Assembly (NCBI GenBank): GCA_037127315.1
Contig: JBBBDQ010000447.1
Location: 221,501-285,500 of the forward strand
Direction of reading: 5' to 3'
Source of the DNA: Ascarosepion bandense
Taxonomy: Eukaryota; Mollusca; Cephalopoda; Sepiida; Sepiidae
Length of the DNA: 64,000 nucleotides
A model generated the notes under the pieces. The model saw only the letters and a program-made list of their open reading frames with translations, was not told where the DNA came from and ran no database searches. Below are positions 32,796-42,239 of the stretch, in pieces. The position numbers and the translations under genes were made by a program. Every line of letters starts with the position of its first letter. Within the stretch, counting starts at the first letter, position 1.

Positions 32796-33062
32796 TGAAC
32801 AGATTCGGATAGAAAGATCCGTATAAAAGTCTGAGACAAATGCATACAGGTCGACTTACGAATGGACAGATTGATAAACGCGTTAAAGTGTTAAACGCAC
32901 ATGTTAAAACATGAAAGAACTGTTCTTTTTACAAACATTTTAGAACATTAATACAATATTCATTGCTGATTCTATTAATTGACGGCTTAAGTGTTTTAAT
33001 GAATATTGACTCGAGAATCTGTAGTTTGCTTTTGTTGTTTTCTTAGTTTAGGGTAGTTGTGT
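32220..33062. repeat. GATA satellite flanked by ~170-bp direct repeats
   Basis: 32,220-32,403 and about 32,890-33,062 share ACTGTTCTTTTTACAAACAT, TTTTAGAACATTA and ATATTGACTCGAGAATCTGT. Between them lie (TA)n at 32,403-32,434 and GATA arrays at 32,437-32,480, 32,618-32,658, 32,670-32,732 and 32,743-32,795, joined by ATGAACAG(A/G)-type spacers. A short palindrome (ATAACATGCATATGTTAT region, about 32,570-32,615) is also present. Confidence 0.85.
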
Positions 33063-33595
33063 TGTCGATCATTATTATTTCATATTGTGAATGTCGACTC
33101 TTCCACTCTAACATTATCGAATACCTCAGACTAACTAATAAGATATGATTAAATAGATGTGTCATCAGCATAGATCCCGAGTTGAAAACTGTGGCCAATG
33201 TATATTTTATTATTCCATGCTAATTCCACATATTCCAAACTGCCGATAACCAATTTTCTGATGAAGAAAAACCTTCTGGTGATTATAATTCCCGATAAAA
33301 CTTTTAAGCTGTAGGGAGTTCGGTTAGGTATGACACAAGGCCGAATCAAAGGAACACTAACCAGCTTTCTACGCTTCAGATGTTCAGCTATGATATTGTT
33401 TACCAGAAAGCAAAAAATACCTCACCGAAATCCGAAGGCTCATATGTATAGCAAAAAATTTGACTTTCAAAATCTAAGTGAAATATTCACAAAACAGGAA
33501 AACTGTGCTATTAAGAAAGAAATGATTACTGAACTGCTATATATTTACTGGAATTCCTGTATGGCCATGAATGAGGGTCTAACTTCTCTCAGAAA
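33063..33595. other. No feature recognised
   Basis: A 94-codon plus-strand frame (33,330-33,614) has no recognisable domain. Its end overlaps an RTE remnant, so I do not call a gene. Confidence 0.4.
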
Positions 33596-34190
33596 AAGAA
33601 GGCACTTGAAGTAATTGAAATGTGGCTGCACAGAGAATACCACGGACCGAGCGAGGAAGTTTTATAGAAAATGTAAACAAAACAACAAAAGTGCAGAAGT
33701 AGAGAGACTGAGCAGGAACAACAAAGCAGAGATGCATAAAGAGATAAGAGAACTGACAGGACAAAAAACCTGCTCCTCAACAGGATGCATAAAATCTAAG
33801 GAAGGGACAATCATACTAGAGAAAGAGGAAATACTCCAGCGATGGGAAGAATACATAAAGGATCTCTTTTGCGACAAGAGAGAACAACCGAAAATACACA
33901 AGGAGATGGATGGACCGGAAATACTAAAATCCGAAGTGGAAGCTGCAATGGCCAAAATGAACAGAAACAAAGCACCTGGCCCAGATGGCATAGTGATAGA
34001 GCTGCTGACAGCCTTAGAAGAATATGGCATAGAAAAGATTACCGACATAATAAACGAAATTTATAGCAGCGGAATAATACCAGACGACCTATGCAAGTCG
34101 CTATTTATAGCGCTGCCGAAGACACATAGAAGAAGAAGAAGAAGAAGAAGAAGAAGAAGAAGAAACAAAATAGACAAAAGGCAAGAGAAA
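33596..34190 (+). pseudogene. RTE-like LINE deletion derivative (RT N-part fused to AAG tail)
   Basis: Begins with a decayed piece of the RTE C-terminus (KKALEVIEMWLHRE in one frame). Then a 202-codon frame (33,615-34,223) carries the segment ahead of the RT core: EEILQRWEEYIKDLF, MAKMNRNKAPGPDGIVIELL, IYSSGIIPDDLCKSLFIALP. KAPGPDG is a conserved early RT motif of LINEs. At LPK the sequence jumps into ACATAG(AAG)n, the normal 3' tail of this LINE, skipping the catalytic YADD and all of the C-terminus. The arginine run at the frame's end is the translated AAG tail. Confidence 0.8.
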
Positions 34191-34234
34191 CAGAGAAAAG
34201 CTTTGCATGATCTAGATATATAGATACAAACAGA

Positions 34235-34237
34235 CTG

Positions 34238-34289
<52 letters not shown>

Positions 34290-34290
34290 C
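34235..34290. repeat. GATA microsatellite
   Basis: About 13 perfect GATA repeats, running directly into a VNTR element. Confidence 0.95.
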
Positions 34291-34574
34291 CCTTGATTCC
34301 TGTTTAGGATGCGGTTTCCGGTTTTCTCTTTTCCAGTCTTTTCACTCTTTTCTTTTTTTCTTTTTTTTTTCAATTGGAGTAGATAGACTAAACTATCGCC
34401 CGGTTCACACTCCACCCATATCTATTGAACAGGTGAAGAGGCTCATCCCTTGTTCCCTGTTTAGGATGTGGTTTCCGGTTTCCTCTTTTCCATTCTTTTT
34501 ACCCTTACGTAGCCCCCTGCGTATCAGTGGCGTTATCGCCTTGCTTGGGGTGATATGATTAAAAAAAAAAAGAA

Positions 34575-34575
<1 letters not shown>
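34291..34575 (+). repeat. LINE-tailed VNTR element (two units plus tail)
   Basis: Opens inside a unit (CCCTTGATTCCTGTTTAGG), then one full unit and the tail ACGTAGCCCCCTGCGTATC, TTATCGCC, TGATATGATT, A-run. A GATA array follows immediately (34,577-34,621). Confidence 0.85.
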
Positions 34576-34621
<46 letters not shown>

Positions 34622-34622
<1 letters not shown>

Positions 34623-34929
34623 CACAAGTATATCGATAGTTGAATCTGAAAAAAGTTATCTTTCCTAAGGCATTGCAGCATCTGCGGTATGCAAATATTA
34701 TTTTCATTGTTGTCATTTTACTAGACGGATTCCCTATCACAGTTAGGAAGCACAGTCTGCTTTACTATTTATACCAGTGATGGGACAGAAGACAGATGTT
34801 CTCATAAGTTTTTCCAAAGGTGTGTGCGCGTAAATATAAGTGAAGTATATGGCTGGAATTCGAACTCAGCTCACAAATTATCAAATGCATTACTCCGCAC
34901 ACAGTTCTAATCTACAAGCAAAAACACGG
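34622..34929. other. No feature recognised
   Basis: Unclassified, between two GATA-type arrays. Confidence 0.4.
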
Positions 34930-34947
34930 ACAGACAGACAGACAGAC

Positions 34948-34982
<35 letters not shown>

Positions 34983-35037
34983 AGCAGGCAAAGATACATC
35001 TATAAAATATCTATATATTTATCTATGCTTCTTTTTT

Positions 35038-35120
<83 letters not shown>

Positions 35121-35131
35121 CAGTCTGTTCA

Positions 35132-35172
<41 letters not shown>

Positions 35173-35223
35173 CAGTCTGTTCATATCTATCTATCTATCT
35201 ATCTATCTATCTCAGTCTGTTCA

Positions 35224-35276
<53 letters not shown>

Positions 35277-35287
35277 CAGTCTGTTCA

Positions 35288-35338
<51 letters not shown>

Positions 35339-35340
35339 TA
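34930..35340. repeat. (GACA)n/(GATA)n and (TTTC)n/(ATCT)n satellite with 14-nt spacers
   Basis: GACA then GATA at 34,930-34,982; (TTTC)n at 35,034-35,068; then ATCT arrays to 35,340 interrupted by the same CTCAGTCTGTTCAT spacer at about 35,119, 35,171, 35,211 and 35,275. The spacer is the inverse of the ATGAACAGA(T) spacer in the 32.6-kb arrays. Confidence 0.9.
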
Positions 35341-35647
35341 CATATATACACCACCGGCCATACTTATTAGGCCACCCCATTTTTAAAAAAAATTTATTCA
35401 TAAATTATGGCGAATTTTACCAACAATAGGCTTGAACAGGAAAAATGTATATTTTTATTTTTACCCTATTTAATACAATTCCACCTTCTGCTGCTCACCA
35501 AACTTCTGATGAAAACCTTCTGAAAATTCTGATGAGGAAAACAATAATAATTTTCTGATAATTCTGGATAAAATTTGTAACAATATGAATAGAATAAATT
35601 AAACTTAACAATATTTCTGTATTTAAATTTACATTTTGGATGGTTGC
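35341..35647. other. No feature recognised
   Basis: AT-rich; no gene seen. Confidence 0.4.
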
Positions 35648-36124
35648 TTTTGTTTTATGGCATATCAGTCTTGGCGGGTCATTTATTGCCAACTAAATTT
35701 TATTTATTTATTGCTGGTAATACCTTTTTCTTTCAACAATCTATTATTGTTTTTATATAAGTTTTGTGTCTAGTAATACATTTTTCTTTTCGAGTATCAA
35801 GATTCATTGGGATTTGTTTTTTTAAGGACAGGGTCCTCAAGACCTACCCTGTTATTTAACCCATAACTAGAGGGAAGATATGGATTAATACCTTTCCCAG
35901 TGCTTAAGTAAATACAGAGTATTCAACTGGAATTCGAACTCAGCTTACCGATTTCTTTTTCCGAGCTGATATCCACTGCACCACAACGCACATCCGTCAC
36001 TAAACGCTTACAGCACCTGGTATTCCCAAGCGGTCACCCATCTAAGTACTGATCAGGCTCAACGTTGCTTAACTTCCGTGATCGAGCGAGAACCTGTGCA
36101 TTCAACGTTATATGGCCGTAAGCC
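35648..36124 (-). repeat. 5S/tRNA composite SINE, nearly complete
   Basis: Minus strand, 5' to 3': an almost full 5S-like module (36,124-36,002; TACGGCCATATAACG, GCTCGATCACGGAAG, TCAGTACTTAGATGGGTGAC, CTTGGGAATACC), the linker GTGACGGATGTGCGTTGTGG, the tRNA-like head (A-box TGGTGCAGTGG, B-box GAGTTCGAATTCC), the CTGGGAAAGGTATTAATCC block, a ~180-bp central part and the 3' domain (TTGGCAATAAATGACCCGCC, TATGCC). About 477 bp. Best single representative of the composite family in the window. Confidence 0.85.
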
Positions 36125-36530
36125 TCAAACTTGCACGTATCGAATTTAAATTAGTTTTTCATTCAGGTTGGGGATAAATTCTTCATGATTAGAAAGGATT
36201 TCAAGTTGCAATAAGTGGAGATTTCAATGGCATTTTGCACTCGAATTTCCCTTCCAATTATTACATTTGATGAGAAAGTGTCTTCACTTCTAATCCGACG
36301 CCGATTTTCAGTTGCCTATATATTTTTTTATTTATTTATTCGAGGTAATCCTGAAACTAATTATGTTTTACTGATAATGTCCTAAATTGACATGAATTCA
36401 CTTCCTCTATCCGTACGTATCTAATATTCCCGGTTATGCTAACGAGTGTCTGATATAATTTTTGCCAATGTGTCTCTTTTTGACATTACCAGTTTTTTTT
36501 TTGTGTCTGAGACCCGGGCTTGTGAAATTC
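36125..36530. other. No feature recognised
   Basis: Unclassified; no coding signal. Confidence 0.4.
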
Positions 36531-36531
36531 T

Positions 36532-36832
36532 TCTTTTTCTATGTGCCCTGTCCCTTCAGGACGTAGGCGATCATGGCTCTCCACGTCTCCCTATCCCTTG
36601 TGGCTCTTAGTATGTTTGCTCCTGTTGCTCCTGGCAACCCCCGTTCCGTCATCCACCTGGTCAGGCCCTGCAAATATGTTATCCGCTGCCTTCCTCTGTC
36701 TCTCCTTCCTTCTATTTGTCCAGTCAGTATCAGGTTCTCCAGGCTCTCCTTCCTCATTGCATGTCCCAGGAACTTCAGTTGTCTCTTCCTGATGCTCAGC
36801 ATCACGAGGTGTTAGAAAGAACGGCAACAAAA
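36532..36832 (-). pseudogene. RTE-like LINE, 3' end
   Basis: Minus strand 36,805-36,539 is an uninterrupted frame with SIRKRQLKFLGHAMRKESLE, LILTGQIEGRRDRGRQRITY, RWMTERGLPGATG and RETWRAMIAYVLKGQGT, then a stop next to a decayed AAG-type tail. 5' truncation occurs in the LERM segment, typical of target-primed reverse transcription. Confidence 0.85.
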
Positions 36833-37428
36833 AGGGAAATTGATGCTTGTGAAATAATCTACGTTAAAACTTAGTAATTATTTTTTAATTAGAGTAGATA
36901 AGCGCTTTTAATACCCGGTACATAGCCCTCTCCTTCTCTTGAACAGGCTCATCTTTTGCTTAGGAAGGGGTTCACGGATCTTTTTCTCTCCTTAGACCTT
37001 TAAGACACTACATTTAAAGAAACAAACAAAACAAAAAGAAGGAGAACATAATGGAACCACAAACAGCCCAACAATGAGAGGGCTGAGCAACCAGCTCACA
37101 CCAAAATGACACGCGACAGCTTGGAGCAAACGCACAGAGAGTATCACGGATCAGCGAACATTCTTTCATCCTCACTTTCTCCCATCTCGCTCGCTACACA
37201 TCATCCTGCCTTTCCCTCTCACATTTCCAGTTCTTTTCTTTCTTCCCTTTTTACAGCTTTCCGGACAACTTCATTTTGTACAAAAAAAAAAAAATCTTTT
37301 ATTTTTTTTACGAAACTAAACAAAAGTTTATTTTACTTAATTTCCGGCTTTATTTCATGAACCAAGTTACGCCGTGTCGAGTCGTAAATATAATTCCCTC
37401 TACACCTTTTTCTCTCCTTAGGCTTTTT
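36833..37428. other. No feature recognised
   Basis: T/C-rich; contains a few short frames without recognisable domains. Confidence 0.4.
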
Positions 37429-37818
37429 TCTTTCGTTAGACCTTTTTTTTTACGGTATTTAAAAATCTTTAACAATCCCAAGTATTCTATATTATCGACA
37501 ATTCACGCATCTGCGTGGTCACATGTCTTCATGCGTGCATGTGTTTACATTATTACTTCCCTTGAATTAAAAAAAAATTTCTTGACTTTTATTTAGTTCT
37601 TCAAAATGTCGTAACACGTTTCCTGCTACAAGGCAATTTTTGATGTTTAAACTGTAATTCTGACCGTGATGATGAACGATGACGTTTGAAAGTATTCAGT
37701 TAACCTTTGGATAATTTTTACATAAATATAATTCGGAAATAAAAATCCTCATTAGAAAATATGAGAAAATACAAAAGATGATCTGCAAGACTTAGTTGTC
37801 TCTATCGTTTAACACAAC

Positions 37819-37825
<7 letters not shown>
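37429..37825. repeat. Dispersed repeat shared with 42,240-42,620
   Basis: About 380 bp nearly identical by eye to 42,240-42,620 (TACGGTATTTAAAAATCTT, AATGTCGTAACACGTTTCCT, GACGTTTGAAAGTA, TCTCTATCGTTTA). It contains a GTGATGATGAACG...CGTTTGAAAG hairpin motif. No coding capacity. Confidence 0.75.

Positions 37826-37878
<53 letters not shown>
37826..37878. repeat. (TA)n microsatellite at PLE boundary
   Basis: About 52 bp TA repeat adjoining the inverted PLE terminal repeat. Confidence 0.95.
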
Positions 37879-37880
<2 letters not shown>

Positions 37881-38102
37881 CTAGACATATTCTATTAAAT
37901 ATAAGAGACAATGAATGTCTATTATGTTTAATCCTGAGCCGTTCTAAACGTCGTATTTTTGCTTTAATTTCAGTTGAAAATAAAGACAAAAATTCTCCAA
38001 CATTTGGATAATTATTTATTGGTTTTCTTCTAAGCTTTCGGCTCACATGAGCCATCTTCAGAGAGGTAGTTTAAACTGAAATATTATAAAATCCACCATC
38101 AC
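37879..38102 (-). mobile_element. PLE family A terminal repeat and ORF start, inverted
   Basis: Inverse of 39,672-39,903. On the minus strand it encodes MAHVSRKLRRKPINNY, FLSLFSTEIKAKIRRLERL, HNRHSLSLIFNRICLEN, the predicted N-terminus of the PLE protein, and ends at (TA)n. It joins head-on to the forward PLE coding region at about 38,103. Inverted terminal pieces next to 5'-truncated bodies are typical of PLE insertions. Confidence 0.8.
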
Positions 38103-39530
38103 CTTTCCAAAACACTTAACAAACTAATTACTCCCTATCTTCCTGGAAAATATAGCATTAACTCCACGGACGAATTTTTACAGATTCTCCATTCCGTAAA
38201 ACCTAATAATCAAATGATTGCATCTTTGGATGTTCAAAACTTATTCACAAATGTTCCCGTCCATGATACAATTGACATCATTATCCGTGATGTATACAAC
38301 CATGCTACTCTCCCATCAATCAATATTAAACCCACTATATTAAAAAAACTATTATTAGCATGCACCACACAAGTACCCTTTCACGACTCCTTAGGCAATA
38401 TTTATACACAAATAGATGGTATTGCGATGGGATCTCCTTTAGATCCCCTCTTTTCTAATTATTATATGGCAAATCTAGAAAATAAAATAATTAATGACAA
38501 CAATAAACCCTCTATATATGTAAGATATATAGATGACATCTTTGTTTTAGCTAAGAATATCGATCAAATTAAATATCTTAAAAACAAATTTGAAAGTCAC
38601 TCCGTCCTCAAATTTACATTAGAACTTAATATTAATAACAAACTCCCATTCCTTGATGTATTCATTGATTCTAGCACACATAAATTTACTACTTCTCTAT
38701 ATAGGAAACCAACTAGCATAAATTCGTGTCTTCTTAATTATAATAGTGAATGTCCCCAACGATATAAGTTAGCTGTTATAAAAAACTTACTTCAACGCAC
38801 ACAAATGATATCTTCTTCCAAATCTATATTTTATAAAGAATTACACAATATTAAGCAAACACTAGTCAATAATGGATTTCCTAACTCCGTTATTGATCAA
38901 CAAATTAAAATGTATCTAAACAAACTTAACAATAGCTCTAACAATAATGATAATATTAATAATAATGGTTTACATCAAAATAAACATAACACTATTAACT
39001 TATACTATTGCAACCAAATACATAATAATTATAAACAAGATGAAAAAACTCTCAAAAACATAATACGTAGAAATGTTAAACCAGTGGATAGTAATAATCA
39101 AATTAAACTCATTATATATTATAAAAAGTTTAAAACAATTGACCTCATAGTTTATAATAACCCAACAGGCACTAAACTAAATTCTTTACAAAAAACCAAT
39201 GTAGTGTACCAATTTACATGCCCATTCAGAGATTGCATCTCTGATACTACTCAAAAACCTAGTACATATATTGGTTTTACCACAACCACGCTCTCCCGTA
39301 GACTTACATGTCATCTTTCTGATCAGAGTACTATTAAACAACATTTCTCTGAAAAACATAAACATGTAGGTAATATCAGACAGATTTTGGTCAACAATAC
39401 GGTGATCCTTACTCATACACACAGTAAGAGGAACCTGCAGATATTGGAGGCCATGTACATCAAATCAAAACAACCAACACTCAATATAATCAACTTTAAA
39501 ACAGGAAATAACATATTACATTGCATTTGA
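38103..39530 (+). CDS. Penelope-like element protein, RT plus GIY-YIG nuclease (5' truncated)
   Basis: Longest open frame in the window. It is open from about 38,103; the first ATG (38,214) is internal, so the real N-terminus is missing. Counting from that ATG: RT motif IDGIAMGSPLDP at 67-78, catalytic YIDD at 105-108, LPFLDV at 144-149, YRKPT at 163-167; an N-rich linker at about 240-260; a CPFRDC pair; a GIY-YIG nuclease with TYIGFTTTTLSRRL at 351-364 and a conserved Glu in LEAMYIK near 412; stop at 39,528-39,530. RT followed by GIY-YIG defines endonuclease-bearing PLEs, which copy themselves by primed reverse transcription at a nick. No stop or frameshift seen, so it may be young. The ORF start appears in neighbouring terminal repeats. 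Confidence 0.9.
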   Translation, partial: LSKTLNKLITPYLPGKYSINSTDEFLQILHSVKPNNQMIASLDVQNLFTNVPVHDTIDIIIRDVYNHATLPSINIKPTILKKLLLACTTQVPFHDSLGNIYTQIDGIAMGSPLDPLFSNYYMANLENKIINDNNKPSIYVRYIDDIFVLAKNIDQIKYLKNKFESHSVLKFTLELNINNKLPFLDVFIDSSTHKFTTSLYRKPTSINSCLLNYNSECPQRYKLAVIKNLLQRTQMISSSKSIFYKELHNIKQTLVNNGFPNSVIDQQIKMYLNKLNNSSNNNDNINNNGLHQNKHNTINLYYCNQIHNNYKQDEKTLKNIIRRNVKPVDSNNQIKLIIYYKKFKTIDLIVYNNPTGTKLNSLQKTNVVYQFTCPFRDCISDTTQKPSTYIGFTTTTLSRRLTCHLSDQSTIKQHFSEKHKHVGNIRQILVNNTVILTHTHSKRNLQILEAMYIKSKQPTLNIINFKTGNNILHCI

Positions 39531-39922
39531 CTAGATGGTTTTGTTGTCATTTCGCGCTATCCCGCGGTGTGACGTCATAAAACCGCATCGCAAACTTAAG
39601 AACTGCGTTTATTATTTTTGGTAACTATTGCCGTTGCCAAGCGGAGTTTTATGTCAACACAAAATAAAATCGTCGGTGATGGTGGATTTTATAATATTTC
39701 AGTTTAAACTACCTCTCTGAAGATGGCTCATGTGAGCCGAAAGCTTAGAAGAAAACCAATAAATAATTATCCAAATGTTGGAGAATTTTTGTCTTTATTT
39801 TCAACTGAAATTAAAGCAAAAATACGACGTTTAGAACGGCTCATGATTAAACATAATAGACATTCATTGTCTCTTATATTTAATAGAATATGTCTAGAAA
39901 ATTACTTGCTGCCTCGATATAC

Positions 39923-39926
<4 letters not shown>
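39531..39926 (+). mobile_element. PLE family A 3' flank and next terminal repeat (head-to-tail)
   Basis: After the stop come GGTTTTGTTGTCATTTCG, GCGGTGTGACGTCATAAAAC, the GTTGCCAAGCGGAG block, then TCGGTGATGGTGGAT, CTCTCTGAAGATGG and GGCTCATGTGAGCCGAAAGC. At 39,723 begins the MAHVSRKL ORF start. The direct joining of one copy's 3' end to the next copy's start is the pseudo-LTR arrangement of PLEs. Confidence 0.85.
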
Positions 39927-39973
<47 letters not shown>

Positions 39974-40319
39974 TCTACAAAAATCCAATGTAGTGTACCA
40001 ATTTACATGCCCATTCAGAGATTGCATCTCTGATACGAATCAAAAACCTAGTACATATATTTGTTTTACTACAACCACGCTCTCCCGTAGACTTACATGT
40101 CATCTTTCTGATCAGAGTACTATTAAACAACATTTCTCTGAAAAACATAAACATGTAGGTAATATCAGACAGATTTTAGTCAACAATACGGTGATCCTTA
40201 CTCATACACATAGTAAGAGGAACATGCAGATATTGGAGGCCATGTACATCAAATCAAAACAACCAACACTCAATAAAATCAACTTTAAAACAGGAAATAA
40301 CATATTACATTGCATTTGA
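39723..40319 (+). pseudogene. PLE copy 2: ORF start fused across (TA)n to GIY-YIG
   Basis: A 198-codon frame reads the N-terminal segment (MAHVSRKLRRKP... LPRYTKY), then a translated (TA)n tract (39,927-39,971), then directly QKSNVVYQFTCPFRDC and the nuclease. The whole RT domain is missing. In the nuclease the YIG triplet has become YIC (codon at 40,062), removing the signature glycine. The continuous frame across the TA tract is fortuitous. Confidence 0.85.
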
Positions 40320-40708
40320 CTAGATGGTTTTGTTGTCATTTCGCGCTATCCCGCGGTGTGACGTCATAAAACCGCATCGCAAACTTAAGAACTGCGTTTA
40401 TTATTTTTGGTAACTATTGCCGTTGCCAAGCGGAGTTTTATGTCAACACAAAATAAAATCGTCGGTGATGGTGGATTTTATAATATTTCAGTTTAAACAA
40501 CCTCTCTGAAGATGGCTCATGTGAGCCGAAAGCTTAGAAGAAAACCAATAAATAATTATCCAAATGTTGGAGAATTTTTGTCTTTATTTTCAACTGAAAT
40601 TAAAGCAAAAATACGACGTTTAGAACGGCTCAGGATTAAACATAATAGACATTCATTGTCTCTTATATTTAATAGCATATGTTTAGAAAATTACTTGCTG
40701 CCTCGATA

Positions 40709-40711
<3 letters not shown>
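40320..40711 (+). mobile_element. PLE copy 3: terminal repeat and ORF start
   Basis: Near-identical repetition of 39,531-39,926, with the ORF start at 40,512. It ends at (TA)n (40,711-40,754), after which the sequence belongs to a different PLE. Confidence 0.85.
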
Positions 40712-40754
<43 letters not shown>

Positions 40755-40756
<2 letters not shown>

Positions 40757-41135
40757 CTATACCCAACAGTAACATCAAATTACACCCAGCACGTCTCACC
40801 TGTGGCAACAAAAATATAATATATTTTCTCTTCTGTTCAATATGTCCAAATAGTGGAGATATTGGTGAATCTGGAACCAGTTTCAGATTCCGTTTCAATA
40901 ATCATAAACTAAGCATACGCCAAAACAACCCTTATTCCCTCATAGCTGAACACTTCAATCAACCAGGACACACATTAGAAAACTGCAAATGTTTATTGAT
41001 AGATTCCGATTTTAGTTCCACATACTCACGCAGAAAGAAAGAAAATACTGGATTTTAAAATTAAATACATATAGGCTAGGGTTAAATAGGGACTTTGGTA
41101 TTTTTAATCTTTATAAATATTTCAATAGTTAAACA
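40755..41135 (+). pseudogene. PLE family C GIY-YIG remnant
   Basis: Plus-strand text TCGNKNIIYFLFCSICPNSG, DIGESGTSFRFRFNNHK, SLIAEHFNQPGHTLENCK and RRKKE resembles the C-terminal nuclease of another PLE lineage (IGE(S/T)G variant of GIY-YIG followed by HF-x-PGH). Frame ends at TGF then stop. No RT domain upstream. Confidence 0.65.
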
Positions 41136-41475
41136 TTTTTTAGATACACTTAAAAAAATTTTCTTTAAAACAACATTTCAAAGTATTGTTTGAGATAGGT
41201 TTACGCTTACAAATGTTAAAAAACTCTATCGCTTTCTACGTAACGTGATGTAAACATCTCTCGGCGAACGCTCTCGTGGCGAACGCTTCTAGCTTAAATT
41301 TCAAAATCATTTGTTTCTGATGAAAGTCCGAGGCTAGTCTGAAATATCAAATATATATATATATATAATAATAGAAATAAATAAATACTGTAAAAAAAAA
41401 TACATTTTTAAACTTACAACTTTTTAGTAGTTTTTCCTATATATATTAAGACAGTATACGTGGATCATCATTATG

Positions 41476-41478
<3 letters not shown>
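41136..41478. other. Unclassified, with CTGATGA motif
   Basis: CTGATGAAAGTCCGAGGC...GTCTGAAAT at about 41,318-41,350 resembles the motifs near other PLE/foldback ends but does not fold as a hammerhead by my reading. Confidence 0.35.

Positions 41479-41524
<46 letters not shown>
41479..41524. repeat. (TA)n microsatellite
   Basis: TA tract adjoining a long palindrome. Confidence 0.95.
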
Positions 41525-41527
<3 letters not shown>

Positions 41528-41650
41528 ATGTTACGGAAATTAACGAATATTAAGACAGTATACTGGATCATCATTATGCTACATATATATAGCATAATGA
41601 TGATCCACGTATACTGTCTTAATATTCGTTAATTTCCGTAACATGTTTAT
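41521..41650. repeat. Long near-perfect palindrome (about 60-bp arms)
   Basis: Left arm 41,521-41,580 and right arm 41,591-41,650 are reverse complements apart from a 2-nt indel (GTATAC|TGGATC against GATCCACGTATAC). The loop is only ~10 nt. Pieces recur at 41,444-41,478, 41,652-41,682 and 42,051-42,078. Confidence 0.9.
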
Positions 41651-41714
41651 ATATAAACATGTTACGGAAATTAACGAATTTTTATTTAACGAAACTTGGT
41701 TACAAGCAACCGAC

Positions 41715-41985
41715 AATTTGTAATGAATTATTTTGAACATTATTTTTACCGATACTCGTATTTAAGTAGATATTCTGTTTTTAATTAAACAGTATTTTTA
41801 TATTTATATCTACCAGCCTGGTTATTTACGATAAATTTTATTACAAAAATGTGTACTACCCAGCAAGATTCGAACCTGCGACCCCTATTACATAGGGGAA
41901 GCATACCACTTGATCTTGTACCGTCCTGACCACTCGACAATAGATAGCCTCTTGATCAGACGAGGTTTTTATCATGCTTATATAA
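41715..41985 (-). repeat. tRNA-type SINE (family 3)
   Basis: Minus strand: a tRNA-like block at about 41,945-41,855 with TCGAGTGGTCAGGACGG, a CCCCTATGTAATAGGGG hairpin, GCAGGTTCGAATCTTGC (B-box) and a TGGGTAGTACA acceptor-like strand, then a ~130-bp AT-rich tail. If the hairpin is an anticodon arm its loop would read GTA. Shares its tail with 6,300-6,468. It could also be a tRNA pseudogene, but the shared tail argues for a retroposon. Confidence 0.65.
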
Positions 41986-42074
41986 CACAATTTTCGATTT
42001 TGCCGCAAACAAGCATATCTGCTCTGAAATGTATCGTAATGTCAACAAATGTAAACATGTTACGGAAATTAACG

Positions 42075-42075
42075 A

Positions 42076-42104
<29 letters not shown>
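42075..42104. repeat. (TA)n microsatellite
   Basis: Short TA tract. Confidence 0.9.
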
Positions 42105-42107
<3 letters not shown>

Positions 42108-42239
42108 TAATGTTAGAAAGGTAATGATGTAATGTGTTTAGAGGGTTTATTTGAAATATAATTAAGGTAAATAATTCTTTGCTTCTGAGTAATTAGATAA
42201 TTCATATAATTACCTGCCTCAAAGTTTAAGTTCCCTAAC

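Noticed and set aside
32618..35340. CRISPR array
   Set aside because: Repeats are 4-bp GATA units with a fixed spacer; no 25-40-bp repeats with unique spacers.
36541..36815. Plus-strand frames of 80-83 codons
   Set aside because: They are antisense shadows of the RTE C-terminus encoded on the minus strand.
41318..41350. Hammerhead ribozyme with perfect CTGATGA
   Set aside because: The following sequence does not give a helix II ending at GAAA, and no helix I partner is visible.
41858..41945. Genuine tRNA gene
   Set aside because: T-arm and a possible anticodon arm are visible, but the D-arm region is too long, and the flanking tail is shared with another truncated copy at 6.3 kb, so it is a retroposon.
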